Origin: Spirilliplanes yamanashiensis
GTDB taxonomy: Bacteria; Actinomycetota; Actinomycetes; Mycobacteriales; Micromonosporaceae
Reading direction: 5' to 3'
DNA: 64,000 nt
Assembly: GCF_016863475.1 (NCBI RefSeq)
Contig: NZ_BOOY01000010.1
Location: 36,184-100,183, forward strand
Shown here: piece by piece, positions 16,100 to 25,248 of the stretch
Position numbering within the stretch: position 1 is the stretch's first letter
Layout: each line of letters starts with the position of its first letter
Position numbers and translations under genes: made by a program
The notes under the pieces: generated by a model
What the model saw: only the letters and a program-made list of their open reading frames with translations
What the model was told of the DNA's origin: nothing
The model's database searches: none

Positions 16100-18058
16100 C
16101 TACGGGCTGGCGGTCGTGATGCTGGCCGACGGGTCGTCGACGAGGGCGCGCACGTCCCACATCCACACGTCGCCCGTCCAGGTCGGCTGGAAGCCGATGA
16201 TCTCGCTCATCGCCCGCCGCATCTCGATGTCGCGGTCCTGCGGGGTCAGCACGACCACGCCCGCCTTCCAGAAGCGCAGGTCGGCGAGGGTCATCTCGCG
16301 CCGCGCGTCGGTCAGCTGCGGGGTCGGGTAACCGGCCTTGATGGACGCGAACAGGCCGCTGGTCGGCCGCCAGCCCCCCTCGAACTGGCCGGTGCGGTCG
16401 CTCGGGTTCATCGGGTTCTGCGCCGGGAACAGGCCGTACCCGCGGGCGATGCGCAGGTCGTTCTTCGTGTACGCCGCCCACCGCAGCGGATCCGGGTAGG
16501 AGCTGTTGGGCAGCGGCAGGGCCACGAGCGAGTGCTGGTCGTCGACGTAGCCGCGCCACTGGTCCGAGGTGATGAACGAGGGCACCGGGTCCATCGGGCG
16601 GCTCGGCAGCGGCGTCGGGAACAGCGGCACCAGGGCCATCGCGACGGCGGTGCAGATGGCCAGGCGCAGCGGGCCGCGGGCGGCGGGCTGGCGGCGGCCC
16701 AGCTCGACGGCGCGCTGGCAGCCCAGGGCGAGCACGATCGCGATGACGGGCGCGATGGCCATCGCCCACCGGGTCGGCACCGCCGAGTTGAGCACCGGCA
16801 CGCTGTGCAGGTACGCCCACAGGCCGGCGACGCCGGTCGGGCGGCCGTTCAGGTAGATCTGCGGGCCGAGGGACATGGCCGCGAAGAACACGGCGACCCC
16901 GGCGGCGGCGAGCACGGCGACGCTGCGCCGCATCCACACGACCAGGCCGGCGAAGAGGATGACCAGGCCCCAGCCGAAGAACGCGTTCTCCTCGGCGGCG
17001 TTCTGCGCCAGCCGGGAGGCGGTGGCGTCGTCGCCGGCGATGGACCGGCGGGCGTACGCGGTGAACGAGCCCAGGTCGGCGCCGAAGTAGCGGACGAACT
17101 CCGACAGCCCGTGGTACGCCTGCGGCCCGAAGAACTGCACGTACAACGGGTACGCGAGGGCGGCCAGCGAGATGGCGGCGGTGACCCCGAGGCCCTTGAG
17201 GACGGTGGCCCGCTCGGCGGTGTCGCGGCGGCGCTGGATCGCCATCACGCCGCAGAACAGGCCCACCCCGACGGCCGTCATGAACAGCACCTCGAGGTTG
17301 ATGAACGCCTGCCACACCACGACGCCGGCGAGGATGGCGCCGTTGCGCACGGCCCGGCCGGGGCGGCGCAGTTCGAGGGTGCGCCAGATGAGCACGGGCA
17401 CCAGGAACTGCGAGACGATGTTGGGGTGGCCGCCGGCGTGCGACACCATGCTCGGCGCGAAGGTCGCGAAGATCGCGCCCACCCACGCCGCTGTGCGCGA
17501 CGTCACAAACTTCCGGGAAAGCACCAGGTACCACGCGATACCGGTGACGGCCAAGGCGAGTGTGAGGAACACGTTGAACGCGACGTGCGGGCCGAACAGG
17601 AGAGTGACGGGCGTCAACGGTAACGAGATGGCCAACACCGATGTGTTGGCCATCATGTTCATCCCGTCGGGGTAATTCAGCCGGTCGGAGAAGAACGGTG
17701 ACACTCCGTCGGTGAGCACGCGCGCACCGTGCGCCAGCATCCACTCGAAGAATGCCTGATCTTGCGGATCCTCACGCAACTCGTGATCGAGGTTGAGCCA
17801 CAGCGGGCTCGTGAGGAACAGCGCCATCGCGACCATGCTGAGCATCGCGGCGACGTCCACGCGCGTCAGCGAGCGCCACAGCGGCTGCTTGACCTGCGGT
17901 TCCGGGTCGACGTCCGGCTCGGTGGCGAGCGGCCGGTCGACAGTCGTGGACAGCGTGCGCAGTTCGGCGTCGAGGTCGTCCACCGCACTGCTGTCGCGAG
18001 GATGGGGTGCAGCCCCACCGACCGATGCGCCTGTCGTGTCAATACCCGTAATCGTCAT
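16100..18058 (-). CDS. GT-C-like integral membrane protein, putative glycosyltransferase
   Basis: 652 residues from ATG 18058. A cytoplasmic acidic N-terminus of about 70 residues precedes about eleven membrane segments and a C-terminal extracytoplasmic domain of about 150 residues. An early outside loop with WLNLDHELREDPQDQAFFEWML contains the acidic residues typical of GT-C enzymes, and FSDRLNYPDGMNMMANTS resembles the substrate loop of polyprenyl-phosphate-sugar transferases. It probably moves a sugar from a lipid carrier to an envelope acceptor. TAGGCT (18069-18074 on the minus strand) lies 10 nt upstream. Divergent from the methyltransferase gene at 18309. The exact family was not recognised. 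Confidence 0.65.
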   Translation of the reverse strand: MTITGIDTTGASVGGAAPHPRDSSAVDDLDAELRTLSTTVDRPLATEPDVDPEPQVKQPLWRSLTRVDVAAMLSMVAMALFLTSPLWLNLDHELREDPQDQAFFEWMLAHGARVLTDGVSPFFSDRLNYPDGMNMMANTSVLAISLPLTPVTLLFGPHVAFNVFLTLALAVTGIAWYLVLSRKFVTSRTAAWVGAIFATFAPSMVSHAGGHPNIVSQFLVPVLIWRTLELRRPGRAVRNGAILAGVVVWQAFINLEVLFMTAVGVGLFCGVMAIQRRRDTAERATVLKGLGVTAAISLAALAYPLYVQFFGPQAYHGLSEFVRYFGADLGSFTAYARRSIAGDDATASRLAQNAAEENAFFGWGLVILFAGLVVWMRRSVAVLAAAGVAVFFAAMSLGPQIYLNGRPTGVAGLWAYLHSVPVLNSAVPTRWAMAIAPVIAIVLALGCQRAVELGRRQPAARGPLRLAICTAVAMALVPLFPTPLPSRPMDPVPSFITSDQWRGYVDDQHSLVALPLPNSSYPDPLRWAAYTKNDLRIARGYGLFPAQNPMNPSDRTGQFEGGWRPTSGLFASIKAGYPTPQLTDARREMTLADLRFWKAGVVVLTPQDRDIEMRRAMSEIIGFQPTWTGDVWMWDVRALVDDPSASITTASP

Positions 18059-18308
18059 AGCACCGGCGAGCCTAACCGAGGTTGGTAACGTGAACGTGAC
18101 GAGCGACCGCAGCGTGATCGAGCCGAGACGAACAAGTTTCATGGTCGGCCGAACCCGCACCGGGTCAACGATCCGGATCGGTGCACGTAGGTATCAATCA
18201 GGCCAAGGATTGACGGGACGACCTTGGTCAACTCGCGGTTCACAGCGGCGAGTGGTTAACTCTTGCGGTCCCGCCTGTCACCAGATCGGCAAGACGAGGA
18301 ACCCACCT

Positions 18309-19019
18309 ATGGCAGACATCACTGGAGACCAGCGGATCCAGTCCGAAGTGCTCGAGGGCCTGGCGACGGCCGTCAACCACCGGCGCTGGTTCATCGAGCT
18401 CGCCGTCCCCTATCTCGGTGAGAACCCGATCGAGATCGGCAGTGGCCTCGGCGACTACGCCCTCGAGTGGGCTCCGCACGTCCCCCGGTTCACCGCGACC
18501 GAGGCCGACCCCGACCGGCTCGTCCTGCTCAAGGAGCGGATGGCTGCCGAGCCGAAGATCGAGGTGCGGCAGATGCTCCTGCCGACCACCGAGACGGCCG
18601 ACCACAGCGCCCTCGTGTCGTACAACGTGCTCGAGCACATCGAGGACCACGTCGGTGCGCTGCGCAGCATGGCGCAGCTGGTCCGCCCCGGCGGCCGCAT
18701 CATCCTCATCGTCCCGGCCTTCATGTTCGCCATGAGCCAGGTCGACATCGCGACGGGCCACGTCCGCCGCTACACGAAGAAGACGATGCGGGCGGCCATG
18801 ACCGAGGCCGGCCTGGAGATCGAGAAGCTGCACTACGCGAACGCGCTCGGCCTCATCGGCTACTACATGGCCACGAGCGTCTTCAAGCTGGCCCCGAAGG
18901 AGGGGCCGATGGTGAAGATCTACGACACCACCGTGCTCCCGGTGACGAAGGCGATGGAGAAGGTCGTCCGGCCGCCGTTCGGCCAGTCGGTCTTCGTGGT
19001 CGCGCGCACCCCCAGCTGA
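18309..19019 (+). CDS. Class I SAM-dependent methyltransferase
   Basis: 236 residues, start ATG 18309 with GAGGA eight bases before it. Rossmann motif I is ENPIEIGSGLGDYALEW; the acidic residue of motif II is in ATEADPDRL; motif IV region is VSYNVLEHIED and the following VRPGGRIILIVPAF is typical of the methyltransf_11/12/23 group. A C-terminal extension (RRYTKKTMRAAMTEAGLEIEKLHY) resembles small-molecule or lipid methyltransferases next to glycan genes. The acceptor is unknown. It is divergent from the GT-C gene; a joint role in envelope glycan modification is a guess from position. Confidence 0.82.
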   Translation: MADITGDQRIQSEVLEGLATAVNHRRWFIELAVPYLGENPIEIGSGLGDYALEWAPHVPRFTATEADPDRLVLLKERMAAEPKIEVRQMLLPTTETADHSALVSYNVLEHIEDHVGALRSMAQLVRPGGRIILIVPAFMFAMSQVDIATGHVRRYTKKTMRAAMTEAGLEIEKLHYANALGLIGYYMATSVFKLAPKEGPMVKIYDTTVLPVTKAMEKVVRPPFGQSVFVVARTPS

Positions 19020-19035
19020 TTCACAGCGAATCGTC

Positions 19036-19066
19036 ACCCCGGCGGCCGCCACGCGGCCGCCGGGGT
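19036..19066. terminator. Bidirectional hairpin terminator
   Basis: Perfect 14-bp inverted repeat (19036-19049 with 19053-19066) with a 3-nt loop CAC, between the convergent stops 19019 and 19076. Confidence 0.75.
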
Positions 19067-19075
19067 TCTGCTTTC

Positions 19076-19606
19076 TCACGCCCGCACCTGGAACGTCGGC
19101 CGCAACGTCGCCCGCGCCAGCGTGTGGAACGTCAGGTTGAAGCCGACGTACGCCGGCGACGCGTCCGGCGTCACGTCGAGGGCGTCGACGTCCAGCGCGT
19201 GCACCGCGAAGACGTACCGGTGCACCCGGTCGCCGGGCGGCGGCGCGGCCCCGCCGTACGCGGCGTCGCCGTAGTCGTTGCGCACGCAGAACGCGCCGCC
19301 CGGCAGGTCGCCCGCGCCGCGCTCCAGTGAGGTCACCGACGCCGGCAGGTTGACCAGCGACCAGTGCCAGAACCCGCTGCCCGTGGGGGCGTCCGGGTCG
19401 AAGCACGTCACGGCGAAGCCGCGGGTGCGCTCCGGGAAGCCGGACCAGGACAGCTGCGGCGACGTGTTCTTGCCGCCGGCGCTACCGTGCACGAACAGCT
19501 CGTCGAGCGGCTCGCCGTCGTGGACGTCCGTGCTGTCCAGGGTGAACGACGGGACGGCCGGCAGGATGTCGTACGGGTCCGGGGCGAGCTCGCGGTCCAG
19601 GCTCAT
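19076..19606 (-). CDS. YbhB/YbcL family Raf-kinase-inhibitor-like (PEBP) protein
   Basis: 176 residues, start ATG 19606 behind GGAGGAGG. The PEBP fold signatures are visible: [38 protein letters not shown] and [11 protein letters not shown]. The family binds small anionic ligands in a conserved pocket; bacterial members have no settled role. No signal peptide, so cytoplasmic. It stands alone between a methyltransferase and the TasA-like gene. Confidence 0.88.
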   Translation of the reverse strand: MSLDRELAPDPYDILPAVPSFTLDSTDVHDGEPLDELFVHGSAGGKNTSPQLSWSGFPERTRGFAVTCFDPDAPTGSGFWHWSLVNLPASVTSLERGAGDLPGGAFCVRNDYGDAAYGGAAPPPGDRVHRYVFAVHALDVDALDVTPDASPAYVGFNLTFHTLARATLRPTFQVRA

Positions 19607-19723
19607 GCGGGATCCTCCTCCAGATGGCGGGACGGTCGGTGACCGTTACCCCGCTCGCCCCGTCGCAATCGCGCGGCGAGGGGCGCGCCGTGACCGGCGC
19701 GCCCCTACCGTCCGTCGGCCCGA

Positions 19724-20317
19724 TCAGGCCTGGGCCTCCCACGTGAACGGCATCGACGCCGTCTTGCCGTTGGCGGCGTTGTTGTCGACCAGCGTGTAGG
19801 TGAACTTGAAGACCCGCGTCTGGCCGGTGCCGGTCGGGGTCCACGTGGTCAGGCCGTTCGCCCAGCCGGTCGCGGTCCAGGTGCTCATGAGCGCGTCCGG
19901 GAAGATGTCCGCGACGGTCTCGGTCCAGCCGGTGCAGCTGCCGAAGCCGCCGCCGGTGCCCATCTCGACCTTCAGGCGCAGGTAGCCGGCGAGACCGGTG
20001 CCGCCGGGGACGGCGCCGTACAGCTTCACCGGGGCGGTGGCGCTGCCGTTGTAGGTGACGGCGATGCACTTCTCGCCGGTGCTGACGCCGGTGGGGGTGA
20101 GCCCGGAGACGTTGAACATGGCCGCCTCGGAGTCGTCGTCGACCAGCGCCACGGAGCCCGCCGCCCAGTTGTTCGTGGGGTTCGCCGTGGTGGCGGTGAA
20201 CGCCGCCTCGGACGCCTTCCACACCATCACGCCGCTGCCGAGCACGCCGGCCAGCACGGCGACGACCGCGGTCGGCACCATCCAGCCGCCGATCCGGCCC
20301 TTCTTCCTGCCTGCCAT
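19724..20317 (-). CDS. SipW-dependent (TasA/camelysin-like) secreted protein
   Basis: 197 residues from ATG 20317 with GGAGGAGG upstream. The N-terminus (MAGRKKGRIGGWMVPTAVV, then AGVLGSGVMVWKASEAAFTATT) is a signal peptide of the type cleaved by SipW-like peptidases, followed at once by a beta-sandwich with NNWAAGSVALVDDD, as in TasA and camelysin proteins that form surface fibres or metalloproteases. Two cysteines (KCIAVTYNG and FGSCTGW) may form a disulphide. A SipW-type signal peptidase is encoded divergently next door and is the expected processing enzyme. Confidence 0.75.
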   Translation of the reverse strand: MAGRKKGRIGGWMVPTAVVAVLAGVLGSGVMVWKASEAAFTATTANPTNNWAAGSVALVDDDSEAAMFNVSGLTPTGVSTGEKCIAVTYNGSATAPVKLYGAVPGGTGLAGYLRLKVEMGTGGGFGSCTGWTETVADIFPDALMSTWTATGWANGLTTWTPTGTGQTRVFKFTYTLVDNNAANGKTASMPFTWEAQA

Positions 20318-20464
20318 CTCTCGCCTCCTCCTGCTTACCGGGCCGTGTTCGGCACCACGTCGGATCTGTGCCCTGTCCATCGGCACCTGGCGGCCGACCT
20401 CAAGGAATGTGGCGCGCGGCACGCCGGCACTCAATCCGGCGCCGAAACGGTCGAAGAGGACGAC

Positions 20465-21181
20465 GTGACCCGTGCGCAGCAGCGGCCCCGGTACGTGGCC
20501 CGGCACGCCGCGCCGCGCGGACCCGTCCTGACGCGCGGTGAGACGGCCGTGCTCACCGTGCGGCTGGTGCTGTCCGCGGCGGTGCTGACGGCCAGCACCG
20601 CCGTGCTGAGCCTGTTCGTCTGGACGCTGCTGCCGCTGGCGGTGGGCTGGTCGCCGTCGGTGGTGCTGACCGGGTCGATGCTGCCGTCGATCCAGCCGGG
20701 CGACATCGTCGTGGCCGCCCCGCTGGACGAGGGCGAGCAGGCGGCGCCGGGGCACGTGCTGCGCTTCGTCGACCCGTCCCGGCCGTCGCGGTACCTGCTG
20801 CACCGGGTGGTGCGGGTGAACGAGGACGGCACGTACGTGACCCGCGGCGACGCGAACCGGTCGGAGGACACCGCGCCGGTGCCGCCGGCGAACGTCACCG
20901 GCATCGCCCGGCTGCGGGTGCCCCTGGTGGGCCTGCCGGTGGTGTGGCTGCACGAGCGGGACTACCTGCCGCTGGGCCTGGCCGTCGTCGCGCTGTTCGC
21001 CGCCGCCCAGCTGTTCGCGGGACTGCGCACGCTGACCGACGAGCCGGACGACCCGGACGATCCGGACAGTGAATCGGACTTCTCGGACGAAGAACCCCTC
21101 GGGTGCGACCCGGCGTCCGACGAGGCCGACGACGATCTTGACGCGCCGCAGGTCAGACGGCTGATCGCCGCGACGAGGTGA
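20465..21181 (+). CDS. SipW-type (ER-type) signal peptidase I
   Basis: 238 residues from GTG 20465, with GAGGA five bases upstream (a longer frame to GTG 20345 lacks a ribosome site). One N-terminal membrane segment (about 36-60), the nucleophile serine in TGSMLPSIQPGDIVV (S71), and a histidine (H113 in RYLLHRVVRV) where ordinary bacterial enzymes have lysine, which marks the archaeal/ER/SipW class. The GDAN box (GDANRSED) follows. A second membrane segment (about 175-195) precedes a very acidic tail of about 55 residues. It likely processes the TasA-like product of the divergent gene. Confidence 0.85.
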   Translation: MTRAQQRPRYVARHAAPRGPVLTRGETAVLTVRLVLSAAVLTASTAVLSLFVWTLLPLAVGWSPSVVLTGSMLPSIQPGDIVVAAPLDEGEQAAPGHVLRFVDPSRPSRYLLHRVVRVNEDGTYVTRGDANRSEDTAPVPPANVTGIARLRVPLVGLPVVWLHERDYLPLGLAVVALFAAAQLFAGLRTLTDEPDDPDDPDSESDFSDEEPLGCDPASDEADDDLDAPQVRRLIAATR

Positions 21182-21316
21182 CGGGCGCTTCGACGCCTGC
21201 GAAACTCTTCAGACCCGGCGCTGCTGCGCCGATGAGCCAACCAGGCGTCGGAGCGGCGCCGTGCGGCCCCGCCCCGCCCCCGGGCCGCACACCATCCGAC
21301 GGACGGGAGGGCGCAC

Positions 21317-23605
21317 GTGGACCAGCGAATCCGCGCGTTCCCGCTCTGGTGCCGCCGGAACCGGCCGACCCTGATCGCCGCCGCCGTCGCCGTCGTCGCG
21401 AGCGCTCTGTTCCTGCTCAACGAGCTCGGGCCCACCGTGCCCGTCGGGCTCATCTGGCTGTCCGCGCCCGTCTCCGCCGTCCTGGCCACCGCGTACTGCG
21501 CCCGCACCTCCCGGCAGCCCTTCCTGACGGCGCAGGCCCGCGCGTACTGGCGCACGGTCACCGGCGCCGTCGCGATGGTCGGCGTCGGGGCCCTGTCCGG
21601 CGCCGCCGACGCCGTGCTCAACCCGCACATGACCGTCCGCCAGCCGCCGCTGCCGGCCCTCGCCAGCTACTCCGTGGCGCTGTTCCTGCTGCTCTGGGCG
21701 CTGTACCGGATCCCGGTCAACGCCGGCAGCAACGGCGAGCGCCTGCGGGTGTGGCTCGACGCGGCCACCGTCGCCCTCGGCACCGGCGTCTTCCTGTGGC
21801 ACTTCTTCACCAACACCGGCGTGCCGGGCAGCGGCGACGCCAACGCCGAGTTCTGGATGCTGGCGATGGTGCTCATCGGCATCGGCGCCGTCGCCAAGGT
21901 GGCCCTGTCCAACGACGGCGTCATCGACCGCGGCTCGCTGCGCCTGATGGCGGCCGCGCTGATCGCCGGCTCGCTCGGCACGGTGCCCCAGCGGCTGCTC
22001 ATCGAGCAGCCGAAGTACAACGCCATCCTGTACGTCATCCCGGTCGTCCTGTTCTACGTCGTCTGGTCGGCGGAGCAGCAGCGCCGGGCCGGGCCCGTGA
22101 CCGCGCTGCCGGGCCGGCGCAACCCGTTCAGCGTGCTGCCGTACCTGGCCGTCGTGGCCGTCGACGCGCTGCTGCTGTCGCTGGTCGCCGCGCGCCAGAC
22201 CGCCCACCTGCCGCCCGTCGCCACAGGTGCGGTGCTGCTCACCGCGCTCGTGGTGATCCGGCAGGTCACCGCGTACCGGGAGAACCGCAGCCTGCTCGAC
22301 CGGCTGGAGCACGGCGCCACCCACGACGCGCTGACCCAGCTGCCGAACCGCGCGTACTTCGCCGAGCGGCTCCAGCACGCGCTCGCCAACAACAACGGCC
22401 GGCCGCTCAGCGTCGCCCTCATCGACCTGGACAGCTTCAAGACGATCAACGACACGCTCGGCCACGGCACCGGCGACGCCCTGCTCGTCGCGGTCGGCCG
22501 CCGGCTCGCCGCGCAGCTGACCGAGCACGACACCGTGGCCCGGCTCGGCGGCGACGAGTTCGTCGTCGTCCTCGACGGCACCGACCCCACCGGCGCCGAC
22601 ATCGCCGTGCAGCGCATGCTCGACTCGCTGTCGTCGCCGTTCTGGGCGGACGGCCACGAGCTGCTCGTCAGCGCCAGCATCGGCGTCGCCGACGGCCGCG
22701 ACGGCGACAACGCCAGCGAGCTGCTGCGCCAGGCCGACGTCGCCATGTACGCGGCGAAGCGCCAGGGCGGCGCCAGCCACCTGCACTACCGCCCCGACAT
22801 GGGCGGCAGCTCCAACGACCACGCCCACCTGGGCGCCGAGCTGCGCGCGGCCCTCGGCACCGACCAGCTGTTCCTGCTGTACCAGCCGCTGGTCAGCCTC
22901 GACGACGCCAGCATGGTCGGCGTGGAGGCGCTCATCCGGTGGAAGCACCCGGAGCGCGGCCTCGTCTCGCCCGCCGACTTCATCCCGCTCGCCGAGCGCA
23001 CCGGCCTCATCCTGCCGCTGGGCCGCTGGGTGCTGGCCCGGGCCTGCCGCCAGGCTGTCACCTGGACCGAGCGCTACGGCGACGCCGCCCCGCAGGTCAT
23101 CAACGTCAACGTGTCGGCCCGCGAGCTGCGCGAGGCCACCTTCCCCGACCAGGTCGCCGAGATCCTCGCCGAGACCGGCCTGCCGCCGCACCGCCTGGTC
23201 CTGGAGATCACCGAGACCACGGTGCTGACCCTGGGCGCTTCGGTGACGAACCTGCACGCGCTGCGCGAGATGGGCATCCGGGTGGCCCTCGACGACTTCG
23301 GCACCGGCCAGTCCACGCTCACCCTGCTGCACGACTGCCCCGTCGACGAGCTGAAGCTGGACCGCTCCTTCACCCAGTCCGACGCCGGTGACCGCCGCGA
23401 CACGATGGCCGTCGCCGTCATCCAGCTCGCCCGCGCGCTGGGCCTGGACACGGTCGCGGAGGGCGTCGAGACCGCCCAGCAGGCCGACCGGCTGCGCGCC
23501 CTCGGCTACGAGGTGGTGCAGGGCTTCTACTTCGCCCGCCCGCTGTCGGTCGAGCAGGTCGAGGGCGAGCTCGCCGCCGCGCACACCCCGGCCCGGGTGG
23601 CCTGA
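21317..23605 (+). CDS. Membrane GGDEF-EAL protein (cyclic-di-GMP turnover)
   Basis: 762 residues from GTG 21317 (GGGAGGG six bases upstream). About ten membrane segments (1-320) form a sensor region. The diguanylate cyclase domain (about 335-490) has an intact RLGGDEF (409-415). The phosphodiesterase domain (about 500-755) has EALIRW (537-542), NVNVSARE, EITET, DDFGTGQSTLT, KLDRSF and EGVET, so both activities look intact. The inhibitory RxxD site five residues before GGDEF is absent. It controls cyclic-di-GMP, which in actinomycetes affects development. Confidence 0.92.
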   Translation: MDQRIRAFPLWCRRNRPTLIAAAVAVVASALFLLNELGPTVPVGLIWLSAPVSAVLATAYCARTSRQPFLTAQARAYWRTVTGAVAMVGVGALSGAADAVLNPHMTVRQPPLPALASYSVALFLLLWALYRIPVNAGSNGERLRVWLDAATVALGTGVFLWHFFTNTGVPGSGDANAEFWMLAMVLIGIGAVAKVALSNDGVIDRGSLRLMAAALIAGSLGTVPQRLLIEQPKYNAILYVIPVVLFYVVWSAEQQRRAGPVTALPGRRNPFSVLPYLAVVAVDALLLSLVAARQTAHLPPVATGAVLLTALVVIRQVTAYRENRSLLDRLEHGATHDALTQLPNRAYFAERLQHALANNNGRPLSVALIDLDSFKTINDTLGHGTGDALLVAVGRRLAAQLTEHDTVARLGGDEFVVVLDGTDPTGADIAVQRMLDSLSSPFWADGHELLVSASIGVADGRDGDNASELLRQADVAMYAAKRQGGASHLHYRPDMGGSSNDHAHLGAELRAALGTDQLFLLYQPLVSLDDASMVGVEALIRWKHPERGLVSPADFIPLAERTGLILPLGRWVLARACRQAVTWTERYGDAAPQVINVNVSARELREATFPDQVAEILAETGLPPHRLVLEITETTVLTLGASVTNLHALREMGIRVALDDFGTGQSTLTLLHDCPVDELKLDRSFTQSDAGDRRDTMAVAVIQLARALGLDTVAEGVETAQQADRLRALGYEVVQGFYFARPLSVEQVEGELAAAHTPARVA

Positions 23606-23675
23606 ACCCCTCACCCCGGCCCCCGGCCGGTCGATGGTGACCTGCGACACGGTACGACCATCCGACGGGGGAACC

Positions 23676-24377
23676 ATGACCACCGAGACGCCGTACGGCA
23701 CCGAGCCGGCCCGCCCGCTGCCGGGCTTCCTGACGCCCGACGCGGACCCGGCCCCGCCCGGCTACCTCGGCGCGCCCCCGCCGGCCTACCCCCCGACGCC
23801 CGCGGCGGCCCACCCGCCGGCCTACGCGCCCACCTGGGCCCCGGCGCCGGCCTACGCGCCGGCACCCGCGCCGGCACCCGCGCCGGCACCCGCGCCGGCC
23901 GCCTATGCGCACGCCTGGGCCCCGGCCCCAGCCGCGCCGCCCGTCCCCGCCTACACCGCCGCCCACGCGCCCGCCGGGAAGGCGCCCGGGGTCGGCTGGG
24001 TGGTCGTCACGACGCTCGTGCTGGGCGCGCTCGGCGCGATCTCGGCCGCGCTGCGCGCAGGCAAGGCCCGGGCCGCCGGGCACAGCACCCGCCGGTACTG
24101 GGTCGCGTTCTGGGTGCCGTTCGTGCCGTACGCGGTCTTCTGGACGGCCTGGCTCGCCACCTCCGGCCCCGAGTACGACGCCACGACGGTCGAGCAGGCC
24201 GTGCTGAGCGACACCGGCGCCGGCCGGCCCGCCGCGGCCGCCTGCGCCGCCGAGCTGGTCGACTCCGACGGCGTGGGCACGTACTCGTGCCTGCTCACGG
24301 CCGCCGACGGCCGGCAGGGCACGTTCCGGATCGTGGTGTCGGGCGACGGCCGGTGGGTCGCCCAGCAGACCTCCTGA
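23676..24377 (+). CDS. Membrane protein with proline/alanine-rich N-terminus
   Basis: 233 residues from ATG 23676, preceded by GGGGGA. Residues about 25-100 are Pro/Ala/Tyr-rich and disordered (PAYAPTWAPAPAYAPAPAP...), encoded partly by a 12-bp tandem repeat. Two membrane helices follow (about 107-125 and 145-163), then a short outside domain with two cysteines (AAACAAELVD and YSCLLTAADG) and a beta hairpin ending GDGRWVAQQTS, similar to DUF4333-type domains. Function unknown. Confidence 0.65.
   Translation: MTTETPYGTEPARPLPGFLTPDADPAPPGYLGAPPPAYPPTPAAAHPPAYAPTWAPAPAYAPAPAPAPAPAPAPAAYAHAWAPAPAAPPVPAYTAAHAPAGKAPGVGWVVVTTLVLGALGAISAALRAGKARAAGHSTRRYWVAFWVPFVPYAVFWTAWLATSGPEYDATTVEQAVLSDTGAGRPAAAACAAELVDSDGVGTYSCLLTAADGRQGTFRIVVSGDGRWVAQQTS
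23856..23898 (+). repeat. 12-bp tandem repeat in the Pro/Ala tract
   Basis: GCGCCGGCACCC repeats about 3.6 times in frame, encoding alternating Ala-Pro. Such a tract could change length by slippage without a frameshift. Confidence 0.8.
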
Positions 24378-24386
24378 CCGAGCGCG

Positions 24387-24435
24387 GCACGGCCGCGGCC
24401 CGCTCCCCACGCAGGGGAACGGGCCGCGGCCGTGC
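24387..24435. terminator. Bidirectional hairpin terminator
   Basis: Perfect 16-bp inverted repeat (24387-24402 with 24420-24435) in the space between the convergent stops 24377 and 24445. Confidence 0.8.
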
Positions 24436-24444
24436 TGTCCCAGC

Positions 24445-25089
24445 TCAGTTCGGGCTCTCGCCGCCCGCCATCTTGGCGACGGTCGGGCTGTGCTGGGCCG
24501 ACGACGTCTGGTCCTTCTCGTCCGGGACGGACGAGAGGGTGGCCGTCCGGGCCGGCTCCGGGGTCATCGCGGCCGGGATGGTCTCCTGGCCGACGGCCCC
24601 GATGGGCTGGCTCGGGTCGTACTCGTCCCACTGCTCCTGCTGCCGCTTGCGCAGCACCATGGCGCCGATCGCACCGACCGCGAGGCCGGCGATGCCGAGG
24701 CCGAGGAGCTTGCCCTTGCTGCTCGACTGCTTGCGCCCCACCATCTTGCGGGCCTTGCGGTCGAGCTTCTTGGCCTGCTTGCCGCCGGCCTTGCGGGTGG
24801 TCTTGCCCGCCTTGTCGGTCTTGCGACCGGCCTGCCGCGCGCCCTCGGTCGCCGCGGCGGCGAGCGGCGCGAGGGTCGCCAGGGCGGTGCCCCAGCCGCT
24901 GGAGGCCACGTCGCGGACCTTGCCGGCAGCGGGCTGCACCCGGCCGCGGGCCGACTCCAGCTTCGGGCCGACCGTGGCACCCGTGCCGCGGGCCGCATGG
25001 GTCGCCGCCGCCCTGAAGTGCTCCACGCCCTGACCGAACTCACTGCGCGCCATCAGTCCATGGCTCTTGCGCCGCACGATTCCGAACAC
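24445..25089 (-). CDS. Hypothetical basic single-pass membrane protein
   Basis: 214 residues from GTG 25089, with AGGAGG eight bases upstream. The middle (about 85-130) is extremely Lys/Arg-rich (GRKTDKAGKTTRKAGGKQ, KKLDRKARKMVGRKQ), followed by one hydrophobic helix (KLLGLGIAGLAVGAIGAMVL, about 133-152) and an acidic/polar tail. It could tether nucleic acid or polyanion to the membrane, but this is only charge-based inference. Divergent from the cyclophilin gene. No family recognised. Confidence 0.6.
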   Translation of the reverse strand: MFGIVRRKSHGLMARSEFGQGVEHFRAAATHAARGTGATVGPKLESARGRVQPAAGKVRDVASSGWGTALATLAPLAAAATEGARQAGRKTDKAGKTTRKAGGKQAKKLDRKARKMVGRKQSSSKGKLLGLGIAGLAVGAIGAMVLRKRQQEQWDEYDPSQPIGAVGQETIPAAMTPEPARTATLSSVPDEKDQTSSAQHSPTVAKMAGGESPN

Positions 25090-25248
25090 CAGTGCCCACC
25101 TCCTGTGGTTCCGTCTCCTGCATCCTCCCCCGTCAGGTACCCCCGTACACCCGGAACGGGCACATGGGAGTATCCGTATGGAAAGAACTGTCTGCGCCGA
25201 TCCGCCCACGTGGACGGGCCGGCGACCGTAACGACGACAGGAGTACCC

